A stretch of DNA of 64,000 nucleotides from Capricornis sumatraensis. Its lineage: Eukaryota > Chordata > Mammalia > Artiodactyla > Bovidae. The position numbers and the translations under genes are program-made. Under the pieces are notes generated by a model that was given only the letters and a program-made list of their open reading frames with translations, was not told the origin of the DNA and made no database searches. Position 1 is the first letter of the stretch; each line of letters starts with the position of its first letter. This document shows, piece by piece, positions 10,960 through 21,890 of the stretch. The stretch spans positions 22,529,001 to 22,593,000 of the forward strand of contig NC_091088.1 of assembly GCF_032405125.1 (NCBI RefSeq). Reading direction: 5' to 3'.

Positions 10960-11004
10960 GGAAAGGGAAGAAAAAAAGGAAAGAAATTTTTTTCTTCCCT
11001 TTCC
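10960..11004. repeat. Perfect 18-bp inverted repeat (purine/pyrimidine hairpin)
   Basis: Left arm 10960-10977 (ggaaagggaagaaaaaaa) and right arm 10987-11004 (tttttttcttccctttcc) are exact complements separated by a 9-nt loop. One arm is all purine and the other all pyrimidine. In the pre-mRNA it could fold into a long hairpin. Confidence 0.95.
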
Positions 11005-11086
11005 AAATCGCTCAGCCAGGACTCTGACTAAATTCAGTAGTATTGTAATTAATTTACATACATTATTGCTTAGCTGGATTTTTGTA

Positions 11087-11120
11087 GACTAGCTTGAGAA
11101 CCAGACTAGCTTGAAAACCA
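11087..11120. repeat. Tandem duplication of 17 bp
   Basis: Two adjacent copies, gactagcttgagaacca (11087-11103) and gactagcttgaaaacca (11104-11120), differ by one base. Confidence 0.95.
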
Positions 11121-11214
11121 GGCCATTTTTTTTTTTCTTGTAGGAAAAATGCATAGCACGTTCCAAATAACTGAGTGAAAGAGTGGACTTCTGTGTTTTT
11201 CTCTCTCCCATTTT

Positions 11215-11315
11215 CTTTTCACGGTCAGTTTTGTGGTTGTGGATTATCCTCTGGCTGCCACCGAGCTGATAAATTCATTTCAGCTTGACCTATTGTTTAA
11301 TCTGTGTTTATTTTA
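11215..11315 (+). repeat. Left arm of a 101-bp inverted repeat
   Basis: The reverse complement of this segment occurs at 12429-12529 with about 8 mismatches in 101 positions and no gaps. The sequence does not match any SINE or LINE I know. Its core, cagttttgtggttgtggatt, is exact in both arms. Confidence 0.93.
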
Positions 11316-11737
11316 GATCCTAAAGCACCAGTAAACCTGATGAAAGCTTGGCTCTGGAAAAAGGGCCTAATTCATACATTTCTGGTGAGATTTTAATGGA
11401 TAGAACCTAGACAGTTCTTCATGTCGTAATTTTTTTTTCGACCTAGCTCTTCTGTTTTAGATTAGCTGAAGGAAGTAATTTCAGAGGTATGTGAAGATTT
11501 AGTTACAGAGATGCACAGTGAAGCATACTTTATAGCTGTAAAGATTTGTAGATAACCTAAATGCTCAGCAAAAGGGAATGGATAATTAAATAATGGAATA
11601 TTATGTAGCCACTAAACTGCTACTGAGGAATACATTTGACACTGAAAGATGTCCGTATTATTTAAGGGAAAGAAACGTATTTTCCCAAAATTTGAAGCCC
11701 TCATATAATCTTAGTTTGAAAAATAGGTATATAAGTG

Positions 11738-11768
11738 TGTGTGCACGTACACACATACACACACACAG
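11738..11768. repeat. TG/AC-rich simple repeat
   Basis: A short gtgtgtgcacgtacacacat run followed by (AC)n. It is partly self-complementary. Confidence 0.85.
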
Positions 11769-11947
11769 AGAATGTGGAATAATGTGTACTGGAGTGAAGG
11801 TAGTGATTCTCTCTGTGGGGAAATGAGATTACAGGTGAGTATTTTCTTCCTTTTTTATTAGTGTCATCAGATTTTCTGGCATGAGCATATATAACTAACA
11901 TAATAAGAAAAAAACCACTTAAAAAGGAAAAGAACAAATACAAGCAC

Positions 11948-11974
11948 AAGTAGAATATGTAGAAATATTCTACT
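11948..11974. repeat. 27-bp direct repeat, copy 1
   Basis: This 27-bp sequence (starting aagtagaatatgtag) recurs exactly at 12527-12553. Internally it contains tagaatat and atattcta as 8-bp inverted arms. The two copies bracket the Bov-A insertion and the right arm of the 101-bp inverted repeat. Confidence 0.95.
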
Positions 11975-11983
11975 GTCTATTCT

Positions 11984-12409
11984 GCTGCTGCTGCTGCTGC
12001 TAAGTCGCTTCAGTTGTGTCTGAGTCTGTGCAACCCCAGAGACGGCCGCCCACCAGGCTCCCCCATCCCTGGGATTCTCCAGGCAAGAACACTGGGGTGG
12101 GTTGCCATTTCCTTCTCTAGTGCATGAAAATGAAAAGTGAAAGTGAAGTCGCTCAGTCGTGTCCGACTCTATGAGACCCCATAGACGGCCGCCCACCAGG
12201 CTCCCCCATCCCTGGGATTCTCCAGGCAAGAACACTGGAGTGGGTTGCCATTTTCTTCTCCAATGCATGAAAATGAAAAGTGAAAGTAAAGTCGCTCAGT
12301 CATGTTCGACTCCTAGCGACCCCATGGACTGCAGCCCACCAGGCTCCTCCGTCCATGGGATTTTCCAGACAAGGGTACTGGAGTGGGGTGCCATTGCCTT
12401 CTCCAATCT
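11984..12409 (-). mobile_element. Trimeric Bov-A element (Bov-A2 with an extra unit), antisense
   Basis: On the + strand it begins with (CTG)n from the AGC tail and then has three consecutive Bov-A bodies, near 12000-12120, 12150-12260 and 12290-12409, separated by two copies of the tgaaaatgaaaagtgaaagt spacer. Standard Bov-A2 has two bodies. The target duplication is attctactgtctattct (11967-11983) versus attctactatctactct (12410-12426), with two mismatches. Confidence 0.9.
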
Positions 12410-12428
12410 ATTCTACTATCTACTCTAT

Positions 12429-12529
12429 TAAAATAATCACAGATTAAACAATAGGTCAAGCCAAAATGCATTTGTCAGCTGGGTGGCAGCCAGAGGATAA
12501 TCCACAACCACAAAACTGACAGTGGAAAG
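12429..12529 (-). repeat. Right arm of the 101-bp inverted repeat
   Basis: This is the inverted copy of 11215-11315. It ends three bases inside the second copy of the 27-bp direct repeat (12527-12553), so the junction shares the bases aag. It lies 318 bp upstream of the Walker A exon. Confidence 0.93.
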
Positions 12530-12553
12530 TAGAATATGTAGAAATATTCTACT
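12527..12553. repeat. 27-bp direct repeat, copy 2
   Basis: Exact second copy of 11948-11974. Copy 1 is followed by gtctattc and copy 2 by tgtgtcc, which sets the repeat length. Confidence 0.95.
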
Positions 12554-12847
12554 TGTGTCCATAGAAATAATGTGTATATAGAAAATCATTCCAAATGATT
12601 ATTCCATCATTCCATTCCAAAATCATTCCATAATGAGTTTTTAATTATGTAATATCTATTATTTCTATAAATACTTAAGCAAGAAAACCAAGTCCAGGTC
12701 TTCCTGAAGACTCATTGAGAAGAAACCAAGCCTGTTCTTCTCACTTCTTTTTTCAAAAAGCTATTCTGGCTCTTGCCTGTCTGAAAAGGAGTTCTTCCGT
12801 TGAACAGCTCCATGTGCTCAGATTGTCTCTGTTGGATTACTTGACAG

Positions 12848-13106
12848 ATCGTCTGGACATTCGAGCAGCCCGCGTTCTGCTGGATAATGATCATTACGCC
12901 ATGGAAAAATTGAAGAAGAGAGTGCTGGAATACTTGGCTGTCAGGCAGCTGAAAAACAACCTGAAGGGCCCCATTCTGTGCTTTGTCGGCCCTCCTGGGG
13001 TTGGTAAAACAAGTGTGGGAAGATCAGTGGCCAAGACCCTGGGCCGAGAGTTTCACAGGATTGCGCTTGGAGGCGTGTGTGATCAGTCTGACATTCGAGG
13101 ACACAG
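12848..13106 (+). CDS. LONP2: LONP2 internal exon (residues 128-214): start of AAA+ ATPase with Walker A
   Basis: The 259-nt exon completes a split Asp codon and ends with two bases of an Arg codon. It encodes DRLDIRAARVLLDNDHYAME, then KLKKRVLEYLAVRQLKNN, the ATP-binding P-loop GPPGVGKT (residues 175-182) and GREFHRIALGGVCDQSDIRG. The P-loop lysine and threonine bind the phosphates of ATP and Mg2+. LNDDHYGLEKVKERILEYLAV-type sequence before the P-loop is diagnostic of Lon. The acceptor is CAG at 12845-12847 and the donor GTAGAG at 13107. An open frame starts earlier, at 12715, but the residues before DRLDIR are intron; the start at 12848 is set by phase with the previous exon. The 101-bp inverted repeat and 27-bp duplication lie just upstream. 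Confidence 0.98.
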
Positions 13107-14967
13107 GTAGAGGACCTCTCTCAATTTAATCTCTGATTCTCCTCCCTTTTCCAGAGCCCCCTCATAAGTCAATGCATGATATAGATCTTTTCCCTAAAAT
13201 GGCTCTTTGTGTTACCTTGATTGCAAAGGACATTTATGGTACTTACTTGCTAGCCTAAGGCCTCTGCCGTCAAGGTATACCCAAACTAACCTTGATGTCT
13301 CTGCGACGGTGGATGGGGAGTCTTTGCCTCAGCTTTCCTGGAATCTCATTATAATGCAATTATAAATCAGTTATTATTATATTCATTTTGACCCTATAAC
13401 ATTTCATAAATAATGACCTATAACTTTCAGAGTTTAAGAAGTAAGTGCAAATAGCAGGCAAATAGGAGGAGGTAAGAAATCTTTGATAACAAATTTATTG
13501 TTTGCAGTTTAAACTTTCTTTCGAGGAGGCTGGTTTATAGTGTGAGAATGAGTAATAAGGAGAAAAAATAATTAAGCCTTATCCTTGCATTTTTGACACC
13601 CTTTCCATAAAAATACATTAAACTATAAGAATTGGGTCTCTGATTAATCTGACATTATTAGAGTGAGATTTTCATGTTATGTTCATTGTTTTATTCTCTG
13701 TGGCTCAGATTGGAAGATACTTTGGGAAAGCATGAACCTCTGTTTCATAGTTGCAGGTTGTGAGAAGACATACCTATGGTGTATGTGTTAAAGTAATTTA
13801 AAAATGTAGAACATTTAAGAATGTAGAAATTATGACCTGCTTAAAAAATACGATGCTGTATACTTAAAAGCACATGATGTTGACATACTATTAATATAAT
13901 GTAATATGTCAGTTATATCTCAAAACAGTTTTTTTAAAAAGAGGGCATGTAACTTTGAATAGAAAGTAATTAAACTCAAAATAAACTCTGTCCACAAGAT
14001 CATACCCTTGATCTTGAAATTGCAAAAGCATTGCAGATTATAAGTAGGGGCTTTGGCAGGCCTGCCAATGCAAGCATTGAGCAGTTGCCAGTAGCCAAGG
14101 GTAATTTAAATGCATGTTTACAGTTCGGTGAATATGGTTTAAACTTGAATTGTGGGAGAAAAAAGAATATGATGTTTTCATGACACCTTATTTTTCATTT
14201 GCCTTATTCGTGAGATTCTCAAGCAGGGGTGGGAAACTGGTTCTTTTTATTCTCTTTTACTTGCTTATTTACAGTTCTTACGCATTGAAGAAAAATCGTT
14301 TCAAGATTTTCATAAACAAGCAATAAGGACTGCAGATTAGGTCAAGGAATTGATTGGGATTGGTCTTTCTGGCAATTTCCAATCATGTTTTTGTTGCCTA
14401 GATTTTCTTATTCTCTTACGTGCCACTAGAGGCTGTAGTTCGCTTTTGTAAAGAAATTGGCATCGTGGACCAATCCTAGAGAAGCTAGATCTGTGGCCCG
14501 AGTCCTCAGGCTTTACGTACAGAGCTTTAGGGAGGTGTTCTCCATGCAAGAGACTTGATTCCTGCACTCCGAGTTGTCTTCATTTATTTCTTCCTTTTAT
14601 CTGTAGCACATTTTTGTGTGAGTGTTTGATGAAATTTAGAGAGTGAGTTTGTGGAGTTATTGTTATATGCAGTTAATGTCTTAGGCACATGACATTTAGG
14701 TATTTGTCCTTATTTCTTCCTACATTGCTGTTGATTATTTAGTAAGGCTTGGTGCCCAGCACACACTGAACATTCAATAAAAATTACCTTCCATTAATTC
14801 TCAGTTCTCAGGAGGACATGGTTAGGTTTATAAGCTTCAGTATGACTTTTTATAAAATTCAGTCTGATTCTTAAATTGTACCTAAAATATCCTGTTTGGG
14901 ACGTTATATAATTTATGTGGCAGAATTGTGGAAAATGTATCCTTATGATGCCTGTTGGTGCAAATAT

Positions 14968-15199
14968 ATGTGCTGAGTCGCTTCAGTCGTGTCCAACTCT
15001 TTGCAACTCTGTGGACCGTAGCCCGCCAGGCTCCTCTGTCCATGGGCTGCTCCAGGCAAGAATACTGGAGTGGGTTGCCATGCCCTTCACGACCCAGGGA
15101 TCGTGATCTTTCCGACCCAGGGATCAAACCTGGGTGTCTTACACGTCTTGGGCGTTGACAAGTGGGTTCCTTACCACTAGCGCCACCTGGGAAATCTGG
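14968..15199 (-). mobile_element. Bov-tA SINE, antisense
   Basis: It runs from gagtcgcttcagtcgtgtcc to cgccacctgggaaatc, the complement of the tRNA-derived head. cgacccagggatc occurs twice, about 24 bp apart, near 15090-15125, an internal duplication. Flanks gttggtgcaaatatat and gttggtaggcaatatata suggest an imperfect target duplication. Confidence 0.88.
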
Positions 15200-16468
15200 T
15201 TGGTAGGCAATATATAAGGTCATAATCCTTACCACTTATATAAACACTGTTGGGTTTAAACAGATCCCTGTTTTAAATCTTTACTGAAAATGATAGATAG
15301 AAAATTTGTTTTCTTTTTTCAAGTGAGTATACTTTTGTATGTGTGACTGTTGTTAAGAGAACTGAACCTAAAGAAAATGAAGATTTATTTTTTTATGGAT
15401 CTTTTGTGAAAGAAGCTTGTGTATTTGCCTAAAATATGTATAAATATAAGCTTTTTTATGGTGCATGTTGAGGTTATGATCACTGCCAAATAAAAGGTAT
15501 GTGGGTTTGTCTGTGAATCATTCTGTTAAGGTATTTTCGATACACCTTGCTGGTAAACATGTACTTCTTAGCCATCACTGTACCAGATGTTTTGCTGAAC
15601 ACTACAGCAACGTGTGCTTGTGGTATTGGGGACTTATTACCCACCCACCGTCTACATGGCCAAAGCCTGGAGAAAGTTTCTGTCTGAAAGCCTGTTGAGA
15701 AGCTGGTGGAGAGCCGGGAGTGCTGGATGACAGGAAGGCCAGTTGAGAGCAGAGTATGCGCTTGTGCCGGAGTTACTGGTTGGAGGAGGTGATGAGGGGA
15801 GAGGAGACAGCAGAGGATTATAGCACCACCATGGGGTGGGGCTTGTGAGAACAAGTGGCTCCACGTCACAGTTGAGGCATTCGGGCAACACCCAGGTCTT
15901 GACATTTTAGTCCTGGTCACATGCTCACAAGCAGAGTTCACGCGGAGTTTTGTTTTTCTTCCGCCTGTGAGTAGGCACTGCTGTTCAGCAGCCTTAAAAT
16001 AGTCAAGGAAAAACAGAGCTGCGTTCTCTTATCTTCCTTGCTTGTTCTCTTGATTGTGCCACTCACTTTCCCCAGTTTCCCACGCATGGAGCGCCAGCCT
16101 TTTGGTAGAAGTGCCTGTTTATGTGGAGGAAGGTGCTAATAAGTTAGAAATTGATTTTAAAAACAACCTAAGGTATTATCTTTTAGAGTTAAAATGACAG
16201 TGAGGTGGGAGATGGGAAGAAAAAGACTGGGTTCACATGAAAATCCTAGACTGAGAAGATAGCAGTGATCTGACTGAATATTGTCCCATTGTTCAGGTTC
16301 ATGTTACCTCGGTGGATTAGAGGAAGAATAGTCTTGTTTATGCTCCATATTAACTACCACATTTTTTCAGCTTAATATTTCTCATCATCTCCATTGAGAC
16401 TTTTGTCTACTTTTATAAGTCACAGAATCTCTGTTCCCATCTATCAGTTTTTGACTTGTATTTTAGTA

Positions 16469-16497
16469 ATTTAAATAATTTAATTAATTATTTAAAT
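16469..16497. repeat. AT-only near-palindrome, 12-bp arms
   Basis: Arms atttaaataatt (16469-16480) and aattatttaaat (16486-16497) are exact complements around a 5-nt centre. All bases are A or T. Confidence 0.9.
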
Positions 16498-18460
16498 ATA
16501 AATAATTTAAATCAGTTCATAAACATTAAAGATAAAGTGACTTCTTTGGGGGTGAGGTTTTATAAAGTCGTGTTTGGATAATGATCTTTTTTCATTAGCT
16601 GTTCCTCAGTGAAATATATGTTGTGATATTTCTCAGGTTGTTGATGAGAGTAACTCTTTGAAAGTCACTTACTAAAAAAAAAAAGTCACTTACTAGCTGT
16701 TTGTTCAAATGATAAAGTTATATCATTGTAAGGAATCCTCTGCTCAATTCTTAACCAGTTTGAGAAGAAAAATGAACTTTTGCTTTCCACGTTGATAAAT
16801 TTTCATATGTAACCTGAAATAGTGAAGTTTTAACTAAATTAGCTGTTTCATTATTAGTCTCTACAAGGGAAAAATAACTGAAGCAGCAAGGTTTTAAAAT
16901 ATTTTTAGCATAGTACGCCAGACATGTTACTGTTTGCTCATCAGCCTCCTTTATAACATGTATTTGCATATAGCTCTTCTTTGCCTCCGAAAAGCTTCCA
17001 TGTTTGTCTTGAGGCTGCAACCCAAGTCAGTGATGATCTTGCTCTCCTCTGGACTATTGTGCTCTTTAATGATTCAATAATACAGGTCTCTGGCATTTCT
17101 GATATATTCCTGTGGAGGTAAAATGTAAATATAGTGAAAGTAGGAGCTCTGTAGGCTAGGGATTATTTTGTATTTTCTAATCCTCCGTACATTCTGTACT
17201 GCCGAGCACAGTGCCAAGCATGGTAAGTGCTCCGTAAATGCTGTGTGAGTTCAAGTAAGATTAAAACATCTTGGAAATCAGGCAGTCCGTTGGACGAGCA
17301 CATCCATGCAAATGACTGTCTAAGAAGATTTAGGAATGACTGCTACAGAACAGTTTCATTTGTTTAGACATGCTATATTAAAGACTATTTTTAGTTCCTT
17401 AAAGACTTTCTGTTTTAAAAAGAGCTCATTAGGATTTCTTTTAGGTTTATTACTTTATCCAACTTGAGATACATGCACACACACCTGCCAGATTTTCATC
17501 AAGCAGCTTTTGCTCTTTTTTAAAGCAATAGAGTTATCATCCTACCCTTTCAACTTAACATTGCAACATAAACTTTTTATATTACTTTAAATTGTTTGTG
17601 AATATCACTTTAATAGTTTGTCTTGTAGTCCATAAGTGCTCCTTCATTGGATAGGCATGAAAAAATTGATGGGAAAATGCCGTTTTTTCTCCCTCTCTAC
17701 ATACTGGAAAAGAAGTAAGGAAAGACATCCCTTATTTCTAACGTTTAGATATCCTTGGCAGTGACAGAATGACCAGCCTCTTGGACTACATTGGATTTGA
17801 TTTGACTATATCTAGAGATGATGCATGACTAAACTGAACTGAACTGAGAGATGATGCAATATAGTAAAATAGTTGATTACAGTGCAGCTGTAAGTAGGTG
17901 ATATTGTAATTTTATGTAGTTGTTTTCTCAAGCATAATACAGATTGCTTTGGGGAAAATTAAGAATGCTAATCTTGTCACTTAAAATTTTGAACTATGTA
18001 GGCATTTTTTTGTTTTTGTATCTTATACACTGATTGAATTCTCCTGATAAGCCTATGAACAATTACAACAATAAGCTTATGTAACAGTTACAACTATGGA
18101 TCTATATATTTTCAAGTTCACGTGTATGGTTTAATTTTGAGAAAAACTCCAAGATAGTTACATATTCAGGCTGAATTATAAGTAATTGGAGCTATACATT
18201 CTTAGAAAAATAAAAGGAAAATGTCCTCAAGCTTTCCTGTATTGTACTATATTGCTTTCTAGATGTGGTATCATAAGGAAGAAGTATTTTGCCCTCAAAA
18301 GAGAGTACTTTGCCCTCAAAAAGGTTACAATTTGTAAAATCATTTATTTTCTACCTCTGTAGTTTCTTAGGATGCTAATTTGTTTCTGTTTTTTTTTTAA
18401 TGTTTGTGTTTGTTTGTTGAAAGAGAACATTTTTGTGTATTTATTCATATTCCAAAGGTT

Positions 18461-18655
18461 TCAGTTCGGTTCAGTCGCTCAGTCATGTCCGACTCTGCTA
18501 TCCCATGAACCGCAGCACGCCAGGCCTCTCCGTCTATCACCAACTCCCAGAGCCCACCCAAACCCATGTCCATTGAGTCATTGATGCCATCCAACCATCT
18601 CATCCTCTCGTCCCCTTCTCCTCCTGCCCTCAATCTTTCCCAGCATCAGGTTTAG
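18461..18655 (-). mobile_element. BovB 3' fragment with 10-bp TSD, antisense
   Basis: The block begins tcagttcggttcagtcgctc and ends ctttcccagcatcagg; it is a strongly 5'-truncated BovB. tccaaaggtt occurs at 18451-18460 and again at 18656-18665, giving exact borders. Confidence 0.9.
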
Positions 18656-18821
18656 TCCAAAGGTTCAGTCATAGTATATTCTGTAACTTCAGTCAGTGAA
18701 TTGCATGCTACCCATACCTTCTAGCAAAACGCAAGCACATTACAGATACTTTACATAGCTCACAGGCTCTGCTCACAGTTGTCTTGATTTGACATCTAGA
18801 TTAGTGGTACATATTTGGGGA

Positions 18822-19432
18822 TGTCACCTGTGATGGAGGAGCTCTAGGGGCATTGAATGCTCTTGGGGCTGTTGTAACTGAGCAAAAGGCTCATGTGCCC
18901 ATGGCTCAGAAAGCCGAACTCTGACAGCAGGTTTGTAGCAAAGGAAGGGTTTATTGCAGGGTGCCCAGCAATCCTGTGGGAGACAAGCCTCAGATCCAGT
19001 TCCACTTGATCTTTGAGCAAGGGGTTTTTCTAAAGGTGGGGAACAAAGAGGCTGGGGTTAATTATCATTGTGTGACATTTCTGTGACATTTCTTAATTGT
19101 AGTTTCAAGAGTCTGAATGTCTCTGGTTTATGATTCTCTGGCCAGGTGGTCTATGGCTTGGGGCTCCTTGCCCTGGAGAAGCAACCTGAGTTGTATGTTA
19201 AACAATGAGATTTATAACAGCTATTTCAGTACACTGGCGATGTTATTAACAGCACAGTCATCTGACTCTGGTTGGTCAGTGTTGCATTAGTGCAGGATTG
19301 AGGTCAGAGGAGACAAGAAAAGGAATAAAGTTTTGGATAGATTAATCATTAACTCAGTAAGGGAACTTGGTCTGGGGGGCTCGGTTTCACTATGAAAAGA
19401 CCATTATAAGAGTTGCTTCTGTGAGACAGACA
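18822..19432 (-). mobile_element. Solitary endogenous-retrovirus LTR, antisense (probable)
   Basis: The ~610-bp block reads TGTC...GACA on the + strand, the short inverted ends of a retroviral LTR. On the minus strand it has an AATAAA-type polyadenylation signal in ctgcaataaacccttccttt, about 130 bp from the presumed 3' end. No coding sequence accompanies it. I did not find a flanking 4-6 bp duplication and cannot assign a family, so the ends may be off by tens of bases. Confidence 0.6.
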
Positions 19433-19519
19433 TTGAAATGGGACCCAAATTTGATGTACTGACACCTGCCTTTGTATCTTTTTCCAGGAAATTACAAGTG
19501 GACTTAAAGTAGCTATTAA

Positions 19520-19690
19520 AATAACAGTTACAATTACATCTTTTGAAAGCTTACTGTGTGCCAGGCACTGGGCTGTGTGCTTTACCTATAATAGTCTCTA
19601 GTGATCTCATGTAATTTATCAGGTTGGTACTGCCATTATCCCCATTTTAGCAGATGAGGAAACTGAGGCTTGGGTCATATTATTTATGCA
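19520..19690 (+). repeat. MIR SINE
   Basis: Contains gcttactgtgtgccaggcac and cccattttagcagatgagga, then aactgaggc, the hallmark core of the ancient mammalian MIR element. Confidence 0.9.
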
Positions 19691-21748
19691 AAGCAGTACT
19701 CAGAGACTTATACGACCTTAACAGTGGTCATAGATATTTTGGGTCCTGGCGTCATTGATCTGGTGTCTTTAAGCAAATAAAGGCTTCTATTTGGGAAACG
19801 ATCTTACAACTCTATATGCAGTATCTAATCTGTATTAAGACCCACTTTCTGTTATCAGAGTGCTCACTGGCTCTTTAGAGGAGGCCATATGCTTGGTACC
19901 CATGGATGAAACCTAGGTCTTAAGTGTGAATCAGGAGACTTATAGCGCCAGTACATGCTGCAGACATTGCATTATTGGAAAGATCCCTTTGTAAGAGGTG
20001 GTCAGGAAGAGTTTAGTAGGATCTCTGAGATTTACATAGGCAGGGAGGGTATTAAGAGCAGGAACTCAACCATATTAACAAAGGTTAAAAAAAAGTGTAA
20101 AGGATATTAATAGAACCTCAGTTGTGGTTGGAAAGCTGGTGGTGGGGACTGGATTGTGAAGAACCTTGAATTCCAGACTGAAGAGTTTGGACCTTATCTT
20201 CTAGGTTCTGGGAAGCAGTAGAAAGCCTAGGAGGAGTTGTTTGTATACTATGACTAGTACTTAGATTTCTAGGGCAGCTGTCTAGAATATTATTTTCTCT
20301 CCATGACTGTAGGTCTAGAATTGTCAGGACTTGGTTTTGAAATCTGCCTATCAAAAACAGTAAGGAAAGGAAAAGAAATTAATGCAGCAAGAAATGACCC
20401 TTTGAGAGAAATGAGCTTTGAGGTGTTTTTTTTTTTTTTTTTAATTTCCCTTCCTTGCTTATTCACAGAAGGCTGACAAATCTGTCAGTTCTCCAGAGAG
20501 AGAATTTCGGAGAACTTATTACTTATGAGTCTTGTCATTCCTATATCCTGTTCTGAAGTCTCGAATGTGCTAACTCCTCATTATAACCGGACAGTGTTCA
20601 TTGTATCTGGTTCCAGGCCCTCAATCACGCCCCCAGATGAAAAGCATTCCTACGATATTCTTGAGGCTTTCTTGTCTTTTCAAAGGTCACTATTTACTCT
20701 GTCCTACTTTATACCAGTCATGTGGCAGGATTGCTCCGTGAGCCGGCTTTGTGCAGATCATGAGATATGGCCGCTGTTCCACTTGTCCTTGGTTTCTTTC
20801 TTGCAGGCTCTCACCCTTTCATGCCTCTTCACAAACAGCATTTGATTTCTCATGGCTTAGGCCGTAGGGTTATAATTAAAATCAGGAAATTGCTGCTTAA
20901 AATAAAGTTTCGCTGGCTTTGTCAAAAAGGCACTGTTTTTAGTTTGACAAACATATTTTTATTTCGTTTCATGCTCTGCATCTGTCAGTTATGTAGCTGA
21001 TTTTTGATCAGATATGTTAAAGCAGCCTCTAACATTTGAACGCACAACCAAATGTCTGGCTGAGCTTGGTTATGCCAGTTGGTGTATATAGGGTAAACAC
21101 AGTTTTATTCAAAAGGCCAGAATTAATGAAATTTTTCTATAAATACTGTTGGTCCCAGATCCTCTTACTACTATGTGTAACAAATTATTGTCTATGAACA
21201 CAAAAAAGTTGGAATTTTTTTCTGTTTTTTGGTGGGGTCTGCAAGTATTTTGAGTGGACCTTTGAACCAGTTCTAATTTCCTCCATGAATATGGTGATAA
21301 TGTTTTAGCCAGCCCCAAGACAGCCTTTTCAGACTAAAAAGGCAGTTATGTTGGGGTTTGGGAAGTGCCAGAAAGGTGCCCTGAAAAGCTATGAAAAATA
21401 TGGGAATTAAATTCATAGCGCTCTCTGGATGTTTTGGAATCTTGGAAGTGTAAGAATTGTAACTATGTGACTAAAGTATAATTTTTTTCAGTTTCACTAA
21501 GTGGTAAAAATTAGATACAGTGCTTCCAATATCATGGGTAATTTACAGCCAGAATTAAATAGAAAATAAGAATTGAATCTGATGATTCTTTGATGTATCA
21601 CAGGGCTTTTAAAATTTATAGTATCTCTTTACTATATTCCTGTGGTAACTAAATAACTTTTTCCTGATCCAGAATTTTGATTTCTAAGTGATACTGTGCC
21701 TGCCTCCTGCCATCTCTCTGTTGCTAATCTATGGCTTGCCTTCTGCAG

Positions 21749-21890
21749 GCGCACCTATGTTGGCAGCATGCCTGGCCGGATAATCAATGGCTTGAAGACT
21801 GTAGGGGTAAACAATCCAGTGTTCCTGTTAGATGAAGTGGACAAACTAGGGAAAAGTCTGCAGGGTGATCCTGCAGCAGCTCTGCTTGAG
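21749..21890 (+). CDS. LONP2: LONP2 internal exon (residues 214-261): Walker B of the AAA+ module
   Basis: The 142-nt exon completes an Arg codon and ends in phase 0. It encodes RTYVGSMPGRIINGLKTVGV followed by NNPVFLLDEVDKLGKS and QGDPAAALLE. VFLLDE (residues 238-243) is the Walker B motif, whose Glu activates water for ATP hydrolysis. YVGSMPGRI is the pore-loop region that grips substrate, and GDPAAALLE is a Lon-specific segment (family knowledge). The acceptor is CAG at 21746-21748 and the donor GTAAGA at 21891. The open frame extending to 21941 only reads into the intron. Confidence 0.98.

Larger units (their letters stand above)
5790..12847 (+). other. LONP2: LONP2 intron (7,058 bp)
   Basis: Donor GTGAGT at 5790, acceptor CAG at 12845-12847. 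It contains a Bov-A monomer, L1 pieces, two BovB fragments, a Bov-A2, an L1-type insertion in BovB, and the 10.96-12.55 kb cluster of hairpin, tandem, inverted and direct repeats listed separately. 6251-6990, 7260-7660, 8270-8620 and 8900-9640 show nothing recognisable. Confidence 0.87.
13107..21748 (+). other. LONP2: LONP2 intron (8,642 bp)
   Basis: Donor GTAGAG at 13107, acceptor CAG at 21746-21748. Recognised contents are a Bov-tA (14968-15199), an AT palindrome (16469-16497), a BovB fragment (18461-18655), an LTR-like block (18822-19432) and a MIR (19520-19690). 13107-14960, 15200-16460, 16500-18450 and 19700-21740 hold AT-rich sequence in which I recognise no element or gene. Open frames at 15480-15941 (minus) and 20525-20845 have no family resemblance I can name. 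Confidence 0.85.

Noticed and set aside
11982..12000. Trinucleotide (CTG)n expansion locus
   Set aside because: It is the complement of the Bov-A2 AGC tail, as at 6145 and in the sense copies at 4620, 8881 and 54380.
11948..12553. CRISPR-like or other direct-repeat array
   Set aside because: Only two copies of the 27-bp repeat, far apart, in a mammalian intron; it is a duplication and not an array.
15480..15941. 153-codon minus-strand open frame
   Set aside because: Ser/Pro/His-rich translation with no recognisable family and no supporting signals.
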